Numbered from the stretch's first letter, positions 37,384 to 49,536 are shown. The stretch is 64,000 nucleotides of DNA from Cryptomeria japonica (GCF_030272615.1 NC_081408.1:615782476-615846475); one strand, 5' to 3'. Notes: generated by a model not told the origin, from the letters alone. Program-made: numbers and translations.

Positions 37384-37586
37384 AGGTGTGTCCTCCACAT
37401 CAGTCAGGTATTGCATTGATAAATCTTTTTCAGGATTGGTGTCTTGAAGGATGCTACTCCTTAGGGGGAGCAACATAGTGGAACATAGTTGTGTGTGCCT
37501 CCACTTTGGCATTGTTGTCAAAGGGGGAGAAGATGTGAAATAGAGAGATATCTATGTATATTTCCATCAATGCCAAAGGGGGAGAT
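37384..37586 (+). other. 3' non-coding region and polypurine tracts of C
   Basis: Three G-rich tracts in order: TTAGGGGGAGCAAC near 37461, TGTCAAAGGGGGAGAAG near 37515 and CCAAAGGGGGAGAT directly at the 3' LTR (37573-37586). The last is the PPT. N1 has the same three. Confidence 0.8.
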
Positions 37587-39075
37587 TGTTGGCATATATA
37601 CAGAACTTGATGACATGATGATATTGTATGTTGTCATTGATGTCAATATATTGAAGTAAGCAAACTGGCAAGAGGTATGATATTGTGAACTGGTATATGT
37701 GAGAATTGGTATGATAATGTGAACTGATATATGTGAAAAAGTGAAGCGGTATATTGGAATGAGAACCGGTATATGGGAAGTTTTGTATTGGGGTTTCATT
37801 TGGCATGACTACTGGTTGGTAGTCTCAACTTCAGGGTTTCTGGTTGATGCATTCCAAGCCTGTGTGATTCAATCGATGACATTTTGTGATGACTTAGCAT
37901 TGTAATGAAGACCAAATAGTGTTGCCATGTTAGCCTTGTGTACGTGAAGGATTTCCTTGAGGATCTTGCATGCAAATTGATCCTATCTACCTCAGGAATG
38001 TGCGAAGTCTCTGTAAACGGTGGAGAGTGCGTGATGGGTTATCAACTTCCCGAAGCAGCAAAGAATGAATGATGGAGAACATCTTGAGATAAGTTCTAGA
38101 CTGTTGTATTCAATGTAGTATGATTAATGGTCAAGATTGAACCGATTGAATTGTCAAACCTAAATGTTTAGGGTTTATGCTACCGACCTATATGTTTCCT
38201 ATAAGGTTGATGATGTTTTTCATTTTCAGGTTGTTGGAAAATGTTGTGTGTATCCAAGTGAAGAGATACTTGATTCTTGCCAAACCAGATAACTGTATTG
38301 ATACCTGCAGAGTGTGATTGCAGAAGCAAAGGAGCTAAAGTGGATCTACCTTGGCATTGAGTGATGTTATCAGATCAGTGTATTACCTGTTGACTTCTAA
38401 CCATTTTAGTAGCTAGAAAATCTCTTAATTGGGTAGCTTTAACAGGCTTTTGTGTAAATCCTTTAATAGGGTGATTCAATTCAATGAGTTCTTCAAATCC
38501 TCTTGCGAGGTAACCTTTAATAGGGTTCTAAACTTTAACCGGGTATTTATCCATCCCTTAACCGGGTGATCCCTAGCAGGATCGGTTCCTAACAGAACCT
38601 ATTATAAAAGTCTTTAACCAGACTAGGCTCCTAACAGAGTGGTCTTCAAAAGAGTTCAAAGAACAGCTTATGGGTATTCATCCCTACCGTGGTTTTTCCC
38701 AGTTGGGTTTCCACGTGAAAAATCAGTGTGTCATGTGTGATGCTTTTCATGTGATGCTTTAATATTTTCTTTCAAGTGGTAAAGCATGTTGAACCGGCAG
38801 TCATTATATTTCTGATGATATATTACTTGTTTATGCATACGTGTGAAGTGGAAATGAGATATTAGATTGTGTAGAGATCTAAGTGTTTACTAGTTTATGT
38901 CTTTCATACTCTCACTATGTTTTACCGGTAGTGCTTGGATTTAGACCGGTGTTACTGTTTACCAGTTAAGTGTGGTCTTTGCAGTCAAACTGGTTCTAGG
39001 AAATTTTTTGTCTATACTGATTCACCCCCCCTCTAACTACCGGTTTGGTACTAACTAATTCATCATTATTCATCA
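37587..39075 (+). repeat. 3' LTR of C
   Basis: 1,489 bp, TGTTGGCATATATAC to TTCATCA. Several CTTTAAC-GGG-type short repeats lie at 38400-38640. It shares a TGGTTTTTCCCAGTTGGG block with the N1/N2 LTRs. Confidence 0.92.
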
Positions 39076-39080
39076 AAATG

Positions 39081-39184
39081 GTATCATTCACAAAAAATTA
39101 AAATACTACTCCCCCTTTGCCAACAATGACAAAGTACTGCAAAATAACACTTGTTTCTCATTATCATTAAAATTGAGTAAATGT
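39081..39184 (-). other. 3' interior of N2, right of the C insertion
   Basis: Short non-coding stretch with the tract GGCAAAGGGGGAGTAG on the minus strand, collinear with N1 at about 7920-8010. Confidence 0.6.
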
Positions 39185-42100
39185 TTATGACAATAAGGAA
39201 TGAAACTTGTCAAAAACTGATTTAAAATCCTACAAAAAAGTCTTCATGTCTAATGACCATGACTCAAGTAATGAGGTAGCAACCTTACTTTCGGTCTGCA
39301 TCTGAGATACCTGTTCTTCCATGGCATCAATGGTACTCATCTCTTGAGTTACCATTAGGGCTTCTAGATTGAGAAAGCACTTCTGAAGAATTTGCAGTCT
39401 GGGAAATAAGACTAGTTGAAGCTCCTGCAAATCTCTTGACCGGTTGCTGATCTCTAACTCTATCCTAGCAGACTGAAGCTGAAAACGATGAACTGTTTGC
39501 CCATATATAGTGAAGGAATCATATGGCATCTTGAAGTTGCTTATGTATGCCTACAAATCTGATTGGAGTTTATCTTTTTGAGTGAGCACATCATTGCAAA
39601 ATAGATGGGGTTGGCTGATTTTGCTCAACAAGAGTTTTCCCTCATCCATAGCAACACTTATATCCTTCTGATGTTTCTGAAGTTAAGACCAGAGCTCATT
39701 TAGTTTCTTAACTAATACAGTGTTGAGTTCCTTTTCATGCTTCTTCTTTGCATTTTCTTCAGTAACTTGTTCCAGGCATTGGACCTAGTCCTCTATAACA
39801 ATACATAGAAGTTTTAGCTTTGACAAAGAGGAATCGGTACTGGGAAGGTTAGTACCGGGAATCAAACTGGTGAGAATATCAACCGCAATTTGAAAAACAT
39901 CTTGTTCCTTCTTCCTCCTCAATGCTTCCAACCGTTCCTATGCAAGCTTTATGCTTTGAAGCAGCTTCGATTCATTTGTAGATTGGAATAGGACTGGTGA
40001 TGTCAACTGGTTTGGCTTGACCGCCGGTTGCCTTGGGAGTCCCCACTTGTTTGGCTTGTTCTGCTTCCTTCTCCTCTGCTGCTCTTTTCTTTTCTTCTTC
40101 TTTCTTCTTTTGTTCCTCTTCTTTCTTTTTCTTCAGTTATTCCTTCTTCTTATCTTCTTCCTCCTTTTTCTCCTCTTCTTTCTTCTTCTCCGCTTCTTTC
40201 CTCTTCTCCTCTTCTTTCCTCTTCTCCTCTTCTTATTTCCTCTTGTCTTCCACTTTCTTATTCTCCTCCTCTTTCTTTTTCTCTTCTTCTTCCTTTTTAT
40301 CTTCCTCTTTCTCTGCTTTCTCCTTATCAGCCTTTTCCTTGTCCAGTTTTTCCTTTTTTGCTTTTTCCTTGTCCTATTTCTCTTTCTCTGCTTTTTCTTT
40401 ATCAACCTTTTCCTTTTTTGCATCTAGAGTGACATCTTCACCATCCAATGCATCAACATCAATAGTTTCCACCTGTTTTGTAAGTCTTTCTCCTTCACCA
40501 TCAAATACCTCATCTGATTTCGCTGGGGATAGGTCAGGTTCTTGTTCGGCCTTCTTCTTGGCCTCAGACACTTGATGTAACTAGATAGCAGCTTTAGCAT
40601 GTAGATGAGTTTCCTTCTCCACTTCAGAGGTTCTGCCTTCTAGTAGCCTAAGACTTCTTCTTCTCATGAAGAAGAGACCTTTATTCTTGTCCATAATTTC
40701 AAATAATTCAGAATTGGAGGCATCGGGAAAGTACTGAGCAAAAATTTTCTCCCTTATTTCCTATTCTTTCTCAATGGCAATGCACCATTTGTTGTCCAAA
40801 GAATTGTATAAGGAATCAGGTGTCACTGATCTAATTTTAGATGGCGACCGGTCATTTACACATAGATATTTTATCATTTCCTATTCTACTTCTTCCTTCT
40901 CATTATCAAAAAAATCATCAAAATATTCTTTTAGGTCATCAAGCACCTTTCTCTTAATATTCTTTATAGTCCTTTGACAATGTGTCAAAGGCTTATAAGA
41001 AGAGATGTCTATATTTAGCGATGTTGACGATGCAGGTACATTACCCATAGATTTAGCCTTCTTGCTTGATTGCCTAGTTTTCTTAGGCTGCACTTCCGAT
41101 TTGGTATCCTCTGACTCCGGTGAGTTGTTTTTGGTCTTCTGCTTCCTCTCAAATACTTTAGCGCATGCAACTTCCAGTTTCTTCTTGGCAGGTGACCACT
41201 TGGTCACTTTTGGGCTTGCTGAGGTAACCGGTGCCGATACTGATGGCACTACCTTTCCCTTTTTCAATCTAGGATCTTCAACCGGTGTTACCCTTTCCAA
41301 GTAGGTGTCGATTCGCTTTTTCTTTGCATCTAAAGGAGAGGCAATCAGGGTAGAGGCACACCCATCCAACATGTCATACATTACTTCATACCTCATAGGT
41401 TCTACTGCTTCCTTTCTCGGCTCTACCACTTCCATTATGAATTCATCTACCTTTATAATAAAGCAGATGTCATCTTCATATTTCTTTACAATATCTCTAG
41501 AAATCCTCATCATTTGGCTCATTTTCTGCCTGAATTCATCAAAATATTTATTCAAAACCTCAGGATATCTGGTTCCTACCGCTTGGAGACTTTCCCTAAT
41601 TTGCTTAGTGACCGGTTGGTCAGTAGACCATTGAATATCACCTGCTCCAGGAAAATAGCCTTGAAAGTAGAAAAATAGACCGACAAAAAGTTGTCTAAAC
41701 CTGAACCTTAAAGCATTATCCGGTTTAATGGACTTTAGGTTCAATAGCAGTTGCCTCTACAAATAGGTACACAAATCAAAAGAGGCATCTTCTTGAATCA
41801 TTCTATAGGTGACATTCATTGCACCAGTGGGGACAGAGTTTATTATGCTAGCATAAAACACCTGGTAGCTGATCACCATGCAAGCATACTTAACCAAGTC
41901 ATCTTTGATGGGATTGACAATCATTCCCCATTGATCACTCAGAGAACTGGTAAGCTTAGTCATTTTAGTCTTGATGACCTTCCTTAAAGTTGGCACCTCA
42001 CCAATGTTATAGAAACCAGTGATGGCATGAATTGCTTCTGGTGTGATATCATGCGTCCGCTCGAGGTACATTTTATCACCGTGTACTCTGCTCAAGATGA

Positions 42101-42394
42101 TGTGGATTTGGTCTTCCGTGAACTCTTCAAGAAAATAAACTGCATTGTGTAGTATCTTCCTCTCTAGGATGCTATATTCCAGTTTAATTTTCTTGTCATC
42201 CCCACAGAATAGACCTCGTTGGGAATGGATCACTAGGGATCCTAGGTCTTCCAATTTGCAATCAATATAAGCTGAAATATCTTCCTCAACTATGACTCCA
42301 GTGGGTATCTGGGATAGGCATTGTATTTCATCTTCTTTTGAATAAAGTTCATTGAGTCTATAGGTGCACTAGGACTGGAGTGCGATGCAAAAGT
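39185..42394 (-). pseudogene. ORF2 of N2, homologue of the N1 ORF2
   Basis: Same layout as 8014-11412. The N-terminal globular part (41757-42394) shares DKMYLERTHDITP and NPIKDDLVKYACMVI, and the next part (40881-41744) shares GLFFYFQGYFP. A basic linker follows, then the E/K/D helical tract (about 40080-40430, here with DKEKA repeats). The C-terminal helices (39230-39529, LLESWSLDMK) end at the same LLS-stop (39185-39187). At least two frameshifts are needed: the N-terminal 42290-42490 and C-terminal parts lie in another frame from the middle. The TAG after DLCT is at the matching place as in N1. Element T is inserted immediately before the start codon, which reads TTT here. Function unknown. 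Confidence 0.7.
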
Positions 42395-43894
42395 TGTATG
42401 CGGGAAAAGCAGGTCGATAGAACTTGAAATGTGAAAAAAATGGAGTTCTAAGGAGCCTCTCTCACACACCCACAAGACTTCTTGGTGCAAGCTATGGAGT
42501 CATGAAGTATAGCTCAGCTTCCCAAGATTGGTTCCATGGTTCTCTATCTCACAAGGTCCCTCAAACCAATGTCTTTGCTCTCAGATCACTGAGCAAAGTG
42601 GTATAGGGATGACAAATGCAAGAACGAGGGGTGGTTTTGTTGATTTTAAGATGAAATGCATCCTAACTTATACATGATCCTATAAATGCAATAAACTAGT
42701 TATAAGATGACAAGATTAGTAACAAGACCATCCTAGCATGCTATATTAGTCTATGATTAAGCTAAATGATAAGGAAAATAGTCTAAACATGCATATTTAG
42801 ATTAATTCCTACTGAAAAGAGAGGCTAAATGATGAGCACAACTGATATATTAAAGCTTGGATGGATTTTAGTATAAGTGTGATGCTAAAGACTTGGATCC
42901 ATGAAAATGGAGGAATGAGAGCTCTATTTATATCAAAAATAGGGCAATGGATGGTCAGGATTGAAGGAGTTAATCAAGGGCTAAGTTTGAAAGTTGGGAA
43001 TCCATGTTTGCAATTGGCACCAATGAAATGGTGACAAATGTCAACATAAGACTGGGTTGAGAAGAGAGGTAGGAAGCATTAAATGCTTGAGAAGACCTCA
43101 TAGTTATCTTAGGGGTAAGGGTTATGGTTAAGTTAGGATTACCCATTGGATAAAGGTTTTACCCAAAGGATAAACTCTTGTGCAAAGGATTAAGGATAAC
43201 CATGGTCAAAGCAATAAATGCTTGATGAGACCCTTGGGTTACATGGAGGTTGAGTTTAGGGAAATTCTTTAACCATGCTAGAGGGTTGAGTTAACCATTA
43301 ATGGTTATGAAGACTTTGGGGACAAATTTGTAAGAGTCCTTCCAAATTTGGGGGTATTCAACAAGTTAGCTTGTTGAATGGATAAAGGCTTTAATGATTT
43401 TAGAAGACTTTACTCCAAATTTGAGAAGTGACCTCCTCAAATTTAGGGAAAGGGGATAATGAATGGGTTTGGGTTAATTGATTAGGATGAGATGGATTCT
43501 AGAAGAAATTAGGAAGAGGGTTAGGATGCAAGTGGGAGATGTACGATTTTGCAAGTGGATGAAGGGATAATAGGCTTTAATTGAATAAAATGAATTTAAT
43601 TCAATTTTGGTTGTAATTTTGGGAAATCAAATAAATTAGATTTATTCAATTTAGGGTAAACTATTTAATTAAATTTGAATCTAATTAAAAGTGGATAGAA
43701 GGGATTTAATTGAATAAAATGATTTATCCTATTAAATGTCAAAAGAGGCCTAGTGAATTTAATTTAAATAAATTGGGTAATTTACTTAATTTAAATAGAG
43801 GAATATGGGTGACTTAATTAAATTGGATTTAATTAAATAGAGAAATGAACATAAAATATTCATTTAGGAATATGGTCATTTTTATACGTCTACA
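42395..43894 (-). repeat. 3' LTR of T
   Basis: The right edge is set by the PPT; on the plus strand it ends CGTCTACA. The left edge is placed at TGTATGCGGG, giving symmetrical TGTA...TACA ends and 1,500 bp, exactly where homology of N2 to the N1 ORF2 stops. The second LTR is not in view, so the left edge is tentative. The interior is AT-rich without genes. Confidence 0.65.
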
Positions 43895-43910
43895 TTTTGC
43901 CCCTCTTTGA
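43895..43910 (-). other. Polypurine tract of T
   Basis: Minus strand AAAGAGGGGCAAAA directly before the LTR start TGTAGACG. Confidence 0.8.
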
Positions 43911-44191
43911 AGTGACGTGTGTGCACATGTTATTTCAAAGAAAATGATGTGTCGTGATTTTATGATCAATGTTGTTTTTATAGATTTTCATGTTGTGCCC
44001 CAGATTTGATAAACAATGTTGATAATGCCCCCTCGAGAGATGAATCAAAATTTTGGAAAATTTGATTTGATTTGATAATTGTGTTTGCTGTGCAAAATTT
44101 TGGCGAGGTGGAATGTTTAAATTGATTCATCTCCTGATAGTTGACGTGTGCGAGGGTATGAGGGAGACCACGAGCAAATTACATGCTCATT

Positions 44192-44224
44192 TCCCTAACC
44201 CTAATTTCATTTTACCCTATAAAA
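44192..44224 (+). promoter_or_regulatory. Promoter of the antisense gene: telo-box and TATA box
   Basis: CCCTAACCCTAATT (telo-box type) is followed about 13 bp later by CTATAAAAGG (TATA at 44218-44224). The first ATG of the proposed exon 1 is 75 bp downstream. A TGACGTG motif lies at about 44140. Confidence 0.6.
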
Positions 44225-44462
44225 GGGGAAAAGTGCATTGTTTTGTCTCATTTGTGCTTGTTGACCTTGGAGAAAGAGACTTTTGGAGAGAAGACAAAAT
44301 GCCTATTCCATATTCTACACATCGATTCGAGCGCATTTGGAGGTATCGGAGGCCTGCCGCGTATGGACCACTGGTAAGTCAACCTTTTTGACCCCTTTTT
44401 TATTTTTAATTTGGTCTTTTTTGGTCAATTTTTGAATTTTGAAATGTGGTTTTCACGTTTTG

Positions 44463-44905
44463 GTGCATAGGGGTCTTAGGTTAGCGAATATAAAAAAAAT
44501 TGTAGCACATAGGGTTGTAATTTAGGGTAGCATCCGAAAATGTCTAGGGTAGCACATGGAGTTTCTAGGTTAGTGCATAGCCTTAGATTAGCGCATGAGG
44601 GACACAGGGTAGCACTTAGGGTTAAAAGGGTAGCGCATAGGGTGCACAGGGGGTTGCATGGGCAAGGGTAAGTAGCACATAGGTTAGACCTAGCACATAA
44701 GGTTAAATAGGTAGTACAGACGCGGGATAGGTTAGTGCATGGATTGGGTTTAGCGCTTAGGGTAGATTAGTTGGCGCGTGGAGAAAAAAGGGTAGCACGT
44801 AGAGTTAGTCTAACGCATAGGGTAGATAGGATAGCGCATGGAGAAAACAGGGTAGTGCATGGATATAGTTTAGCACATAGCCAAATTTAATTAGCGCATG
44901 TAGTA
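44463..44905 (+). repeat. Short repeats (TAGCGCATAGGG type) in the PMD gene intron
   Basis: About 20 irregular copies of TAGC(G/A)CATAGGG separated by 8-20 nt. Confidence 0.6.
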
Positions 44906-45139
44906 GGTTTTACAAGATAGGATGATTTGTGAATGTAGAAAATTACATAGGATAAGGTCAGTTTTGCCTGGAGAGGTGGATTTTTGCCATTTGCTATGTC
45001 GGCTGTCATGTTTTTGATAGTTTGTCCAATATGAGTATTGATATAACTTGGTTTGATTTACGAATTTGCAAGTTATTTATGTAGATATTAATGTGTTTGT
45101 GATCTAAACTTGATTTGATTTGCATTGTTTCATGTTAAT

Positions 45140-45385
45140 ATGTGTGGAGCTTGGATTGTGTTACAAGCTGATATGATTGTGGAACTTGAGTTGTTTTACA
45201 AGTTGATATAGGTTGGAAACTTGAGTTGTTTTACAAGTTGATATGGGTGGGAAACTTGAATTGTTTTACAAGTTTATGTGATGTGGAGACTTGAGTTGTG
45301 TTACAAGTTTGATATGGTTTTTGAAAACTTAAGTTGTGTTACAAGTTGATATGGAATGATATGATGTGGAACTTGATTAGATTTG
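45140..45385 (+). repeat. About 45-bp repeats in the PMD gene intron
   Basis: Five to six imperfect copies of a unit containing ACTTGAGTTGTGTTACAAGT and TTGATATGG. Confidence 0.6.
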
Positions 45386-47656
45386 CAAAATGTTTCAAGT
45401 TTTTGATGTGATTTTGATTTTGATATCTTTGTTTTGATGAGGAAACTGATATTGGACTTGTTTTGTTGTTTGACAGGAGTGATTGGGAGTGGTTCAGTCA
45501 CGCGAGCGGTTCTCCAGACCATGGGCATTGATACCATGGTTGGCACAGGCTGACTTAGATATTATTGAGAGATGTGGCCCATCATCTTTATTAGTTATGC
45601 CTTGGTTTACTATGAACTGGGATTTACTTACAGCGCTCGCAAAAAGATGGCATAGTGATACGAACACCTTCCACTTTGCCACAAGTGAGATGACGGTGAC
45701 TCCTGAGGACTGTTATAGGATATTGCAGATTCTCGTAGCAGGTGCATTATTACCTTATGAGCACACAGAGGAGGGCAGGACAGAGGCACTGCGTCGCATA
45801 TTTCATGATGAGACGGTTTGTAGATATGAGATCCCTTGGCAGGAGTTCTTGGATTTGGACTATGCGCCTCTTCCATCAGTACTAGCAGGTTTTATAGGTG
45901 GATTCCTATGTCCTAACCGTAAGTCGAAGGGATTTCTTGTAGGTTGGGGATTGGTGCTAGAGGAGATGGTGACACAGAGCCATAGGTTCGCATGGGGATC
46001 GGCCATGCTAGCCCATTTGTACAGGGACTTACATGAGGTGGTATACCTGGGTTACAGTAGTTTGTTAGCTGGCATGACACTTCTACAGGTATGGTGTTGG
46101 GAGCACAATCCAACAGCTAGGCCACTGGTGGATAGAGACAGGCCTGTTGGGCAGGCATATGCATATGGATACAGGGGGTTAGTTGTCCAGCAGAAGCTGG
46201 GAAAACTTGAGCACTAGAGGAGGGTATTGGATGACATTGATACGTTCGTTTGGCGATTGTATACAGATTGTGAGGTATGGGCCGAGGATGGGCTAGAGAT
46301 GCAATATGTTTTTATGAGTCAGTTTTTGATAGGGTGGACGCCCTTTGTGATCGAGAGATTTCTGGTTGGCAGAGTTTTGCGGCAGTATGGTCGGTAGCAG
46401 GGGATACCACAGGGGACCTGTTTGTATGCGCATCTGAGGCAGGATATACCAGATTGGGGTCCGACTATTGATAGTGGAGTAGTTGTAGAGGAGTTTGCCA
46501 GCTTAATGGGCCAGATATGGGACTACGCTCCTGAGATATTAGATGCTGGGATGACACATGAGTTTGCTGGTTTGTTTGCAACTCGTGTCCTGGCTAGGAT
46601 ATCAGATCCTGAGGAGATGCGGCCTACTTTCGATGATAATGAGGATGAGGTAGGGGGAGATGGGGATGAGGGAGATGATGGAAGAGGTAGAGGAGGAGGA
46701 TGAGGGAGAGGATATTGAGGGAGGAGAGGAGACAAAGGTAGAGATGGGGGTGATAGGGGAGTGTGGGTGGAGAGAGCAGTTTGACGAGCTATGATGGATA
46801 GAGGGAGAGGAGGTTTGGCAATTGGAGCAGGGGAGGAGGGGAGAGTGGGAGAGGTGATAGCAGCAGTAGGAGGGACTGATGAGTGGAGACGGCCAGTGTA
46901 GAGGAGGAGGACTAATGAGTTACCTTTACCAGCACCGAGGATAGGTAGGGGGATAGGGGGTACCCCTTCACAAGTGCCCCTATGGGTCCAGATCCCGACG
47001 CATGTGGAGGATGCCCAGATTAGGACCCTACAGTTGACAATATAGCAGCTGCAAGCACAGCTATTGATGCAGCAATGTCAAATTACCCAGCTGACCCTAG
47101 AGCGTGATACTGAGATAGAGTGGTGGGGTTGAGCGGAGGAGCTAGCAGGGAGCTTGCAGAGAGCGGTAGCAGGTGGCCCTTTGAGAGATATCATGAGAGA
47201 GTTGTCCTTGAGAGTCAAGGAGGTGGAGTATTATCGACGCCACTATGAGGATGCGGTGCCCAAGAAATGTAGAGTGCAGAGCTTTACGTAGTCAAGATCG
47301 AGTCGATCTCGAGAGACTGGGTCGCGGTCCGAGAGCAAAGGCATGACAGGGCCTTCAAGACAGGATCCTCTTGGAGATCCAGGGGCTGGAACATCAGTGG
47401 CGAGACCATCCCCCTCAGGAGATAGTCATACTTGAGAGATGATGTCTCTATTGTATTTTGGATCATTGTTTTTATTTGTATGGGGCACAGACACGATAGA
47501 TATTTGTACATTTTGATCATTTTTTATATATTTATACGACACCATTGTCTTTGATTATGCGATGTGTTATGGATGATGCTTTCTATATGCTTGTGTTTAT
47601 TTTATGATGATGCAATGCTTAGATAGATGATATGATGTGTTATGTAAATGTATGAT

Positions 47657-47824
47657 GTGAGATGTATCTTGAAAATGAGATGTATGATTTGATATGCTGT
47701 GAGATGTATCTTGAAAATGAGATGTATAATTTGATATGTTGTGAGATGTATCTTGAAAATGAGATGTATAATTTGATATGCTGTGAGATGTATCTTGAAA
47801 ATGAGATGTATGATTTGATTTGCA
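47657..47824. repeat. 42-bp tandem repeat, four copies
   Basis: Copies start at 47657, 47699, 47741 and 47783, each opening GTGAGATGTATCTTG, with very few differences. Because 42 is a multiple of three, it gives a false repeated ORF. Confidence 0.85.
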
Positions 47825-48875
47825 ACTAATTGTAAAATGATATGCAACTACTTGTAACTACTTGTAAAATGATATGCAACTAATTGTTTTTGGAGCATCC
47901 TCATTCTGCCTTTGTCATTCGATATAACCACATGTTTATTTACTTTTGATATATGTATCATCATTGAGCATGGATTGATTTTTGGATATGTTGAAAATTT
48001 ATACAAGCATAATGGTATAATTGCACCATGATGACCTGAGAAAAATTTAAATGATTTTTTATTTTGCAAGATAGCACAAGCGTCAAGGTATAATTGAACC
48101 AGGATGACCAAAGTGCGGATTGTGTATAAAGAGACAAGATTTAAACCATGTGTATGCGTAAAGTGGAATCATGTCTTCAGTGATATTCATTGTATCACAT
48201 CTCGAGACAAGTATTTACACAGTACAAATGATCGCCTCATAGACAGAAGACTAAGAAAGTATTGGAGTTTCCCGATGATCTCTAGCTTGGAAGCATTATT
48301 GAGAAAATTTAGAGAATCCAATAATTTTAAAAAGTTCAAATGCAAAAAATGGTCAAGACTTTATGCAAAATGTAACATTTGGTACTTCAGAAAATCATCC
48401 ATCTTATTGTTTTTGTGATTATTGTTTTAGTGATTCAATGTTTCTCTCTGTGATTGAGTAAGTTTTTGGTTGCTGGATGTGGTGTTCTGAGTTTTGCAAA
48501 TAGTTTGGATGGTTTGAACATGCTGCAAGTTTTGACAATTATTTCCCCTAGCTAAGTGTGTCTCTTGATGTGGATATGTACAGTGATTACCAAGCCATGT
48601 TGAAATGCAAGGAAAGGATATATGGATAAATCAGGATAGTGACTACGCTAAGTATGTCTTGAATGGATATTCATGATATAGTATTGGGCAATGGCTGATA
48701 GTATTGGACTATAGAGATATGGATATGGAGATAGATAAAGGAGCTACCCTTTCACAATAGTGCCTATTACCAGGTTTTCACGAGTTGGTTTTATTGTACT
48801 TTTTTATTTGCTTTTCCTTGATTTTTTTTTATTTTTTTGATTGTTTTTAACTTTTTCTGTGCATTAGACTACTCA
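47825..48875. other. 3' region of T, non-coding
   Basis: Lies between the end of the PMD gene/42-bp repeat and the pol stop. ORFs here are short with no recognisable content. Confidence 0.5.
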
Positions 48876-49536
48876 AGTGTAGTATTTCTTCAGATGAATG
48901 TTGTTAGTTGGTTCGTCGAGCACATCTCCTTCTAAAGTTGTTAGCTGATAAGAACCTGATCCATAGATTGATATGATGACATAGGGACCTAACTAGTTAG
49001 GTTCAAATTTCCCTTTCTTTTCTCGATCTTGCTGATTTCTTGGATTTTCTTTGAGAACTAGATCACCAACTTTGAAATTATGAGGGATGACCTTGTGATT
49101 GTAGCTTCTACACCTGTGTTGCTGATATGCTTTGAGATGAGTGTAAGCATGCTGATGTCTTTCATCTAGAAGTTTGAGTTCTTGTAGTCGGTTGACTCGA
49201 TACTCTTCATCTGGGATTAAGCCTTTTAGAGAGACTCTGAGAGATGGAATTTCTACCTCCAGTGGTAAAATAGCTTCTGATCCATAGACCAAGGAGAAAG
49301 GTGTTGCTCCTGTAGGTGTACAAATGCTAGTTCTATATGCCCAAAGTGCTGGATTGAGTTGTACATGCTAATATTTTCCTGCATCCTTCACTGTTTTCTT
49401 TAGGATTTTTAGTATTGTCTTGTTGGATGCTTCTGCCTGACCATTTCCTTGTGGGTAATATGGTGTAGAGAACCGATGTTGTATTTTGAATTGTTCACAT
49501 AGTTCTCAGACATCTTGTTTTTTGAGGGTGAACTCA
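48876..49536 (-). pseudogene. T integrase, C-terminal part (left of D)
   Basis: Continues the integrase from 61250 with EFTLKKQDV, then [14 protein letters not shown] near 49450 (catalytic Glu present), WAYRTS near 49340, MVYGSEAILPLE near 49280 and the C-terminal GDLVLKENP near 49060. It ends KYYT plus stop at about 48876. Stops occur after QDV (about 49510) and after FEPN (48993, Trp to stop), plus one near 49370. This is the standard tail of Tat/Athila-type Gypsy integrase. The right end coincides with the target duplication of D. Confidence 0.85.

Larger units (their letters stand above)
27895..39075 (+). mobile_element. C: full-length Copia element with a solo LTR in its 5' LTR
   Basis: Both LTRs begin TGTTGGCATAT and end ATCA. 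Perfect target duplication AAATG (27890-27894 and 39076-39080). PBS, gag-pol, PPT and 3' LTR are all in order. Without the 3.8-kb solo LTR the element is about 7.4 kb. It is inserted in the 3' interior of N2 in the opposite orientation. Confidence 0.93.
26592..42394 (-). mobile_element. N2: second N1-family element, truncated and interrupted by C
   Basis: The 3' LTR (26592-27716), PPT and 3' interior (27734-27894) match N1. After the C insertion the interior continues at 39081 with the same G-rich tract and ORF2 (39185-42394). The right part, with gag, PBS and 5' LTR, is absent from the window because element T is inserted at 42395. N2 sits about 400 bp from N1 in the same ancestral Gypsy gag. 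Confidence 0.8.
44299..47437 (+). pseudogene. Plant mobile domain (PMD) protein, antisense extra ORF of T
   Basis: Proposed exon 1 is 44299-44373 (MPIPYSTHRF, then GTAAGT). The intron ends near 45476 (TTTGACAG) and the main exon reads from 45483. A TGA directly before 45483 makes the join uncertain. The body has the PMD pattern: LAKRWHSDTNTFHF, EMTVTPEDCYRIL, then Trp-rich blocks such as MTLLQVWCWEHNP. Stops lie at 46215 and 46389 and the frame resumes (MYAHLRQDIPDW). Beyond 46703 it is acidic Gly-rich and broken. A coiled-coil tail ends near 47437. PMD proteins are plant-specific; many are carried by Tat Gypsy elements in antisense, some are host genes (MAIN family). No enzymatic role is established. 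It lies opposite to T pol, with its own promoter. Confidence 0.8.

Noticed and set aside
40017-40575. Similar Leu/Phe/Ser-rich ORFs on the plus strand
   Set aside because: Antisense shadows of the E/K tract in the N2 copy of ORF2.
47602-47847. Repetitive ORF of IIHLIFKIHLT units on the minus strand
   Set aside because: By-product of the 42-bp tandem repeat, whose length is a multiple of three.
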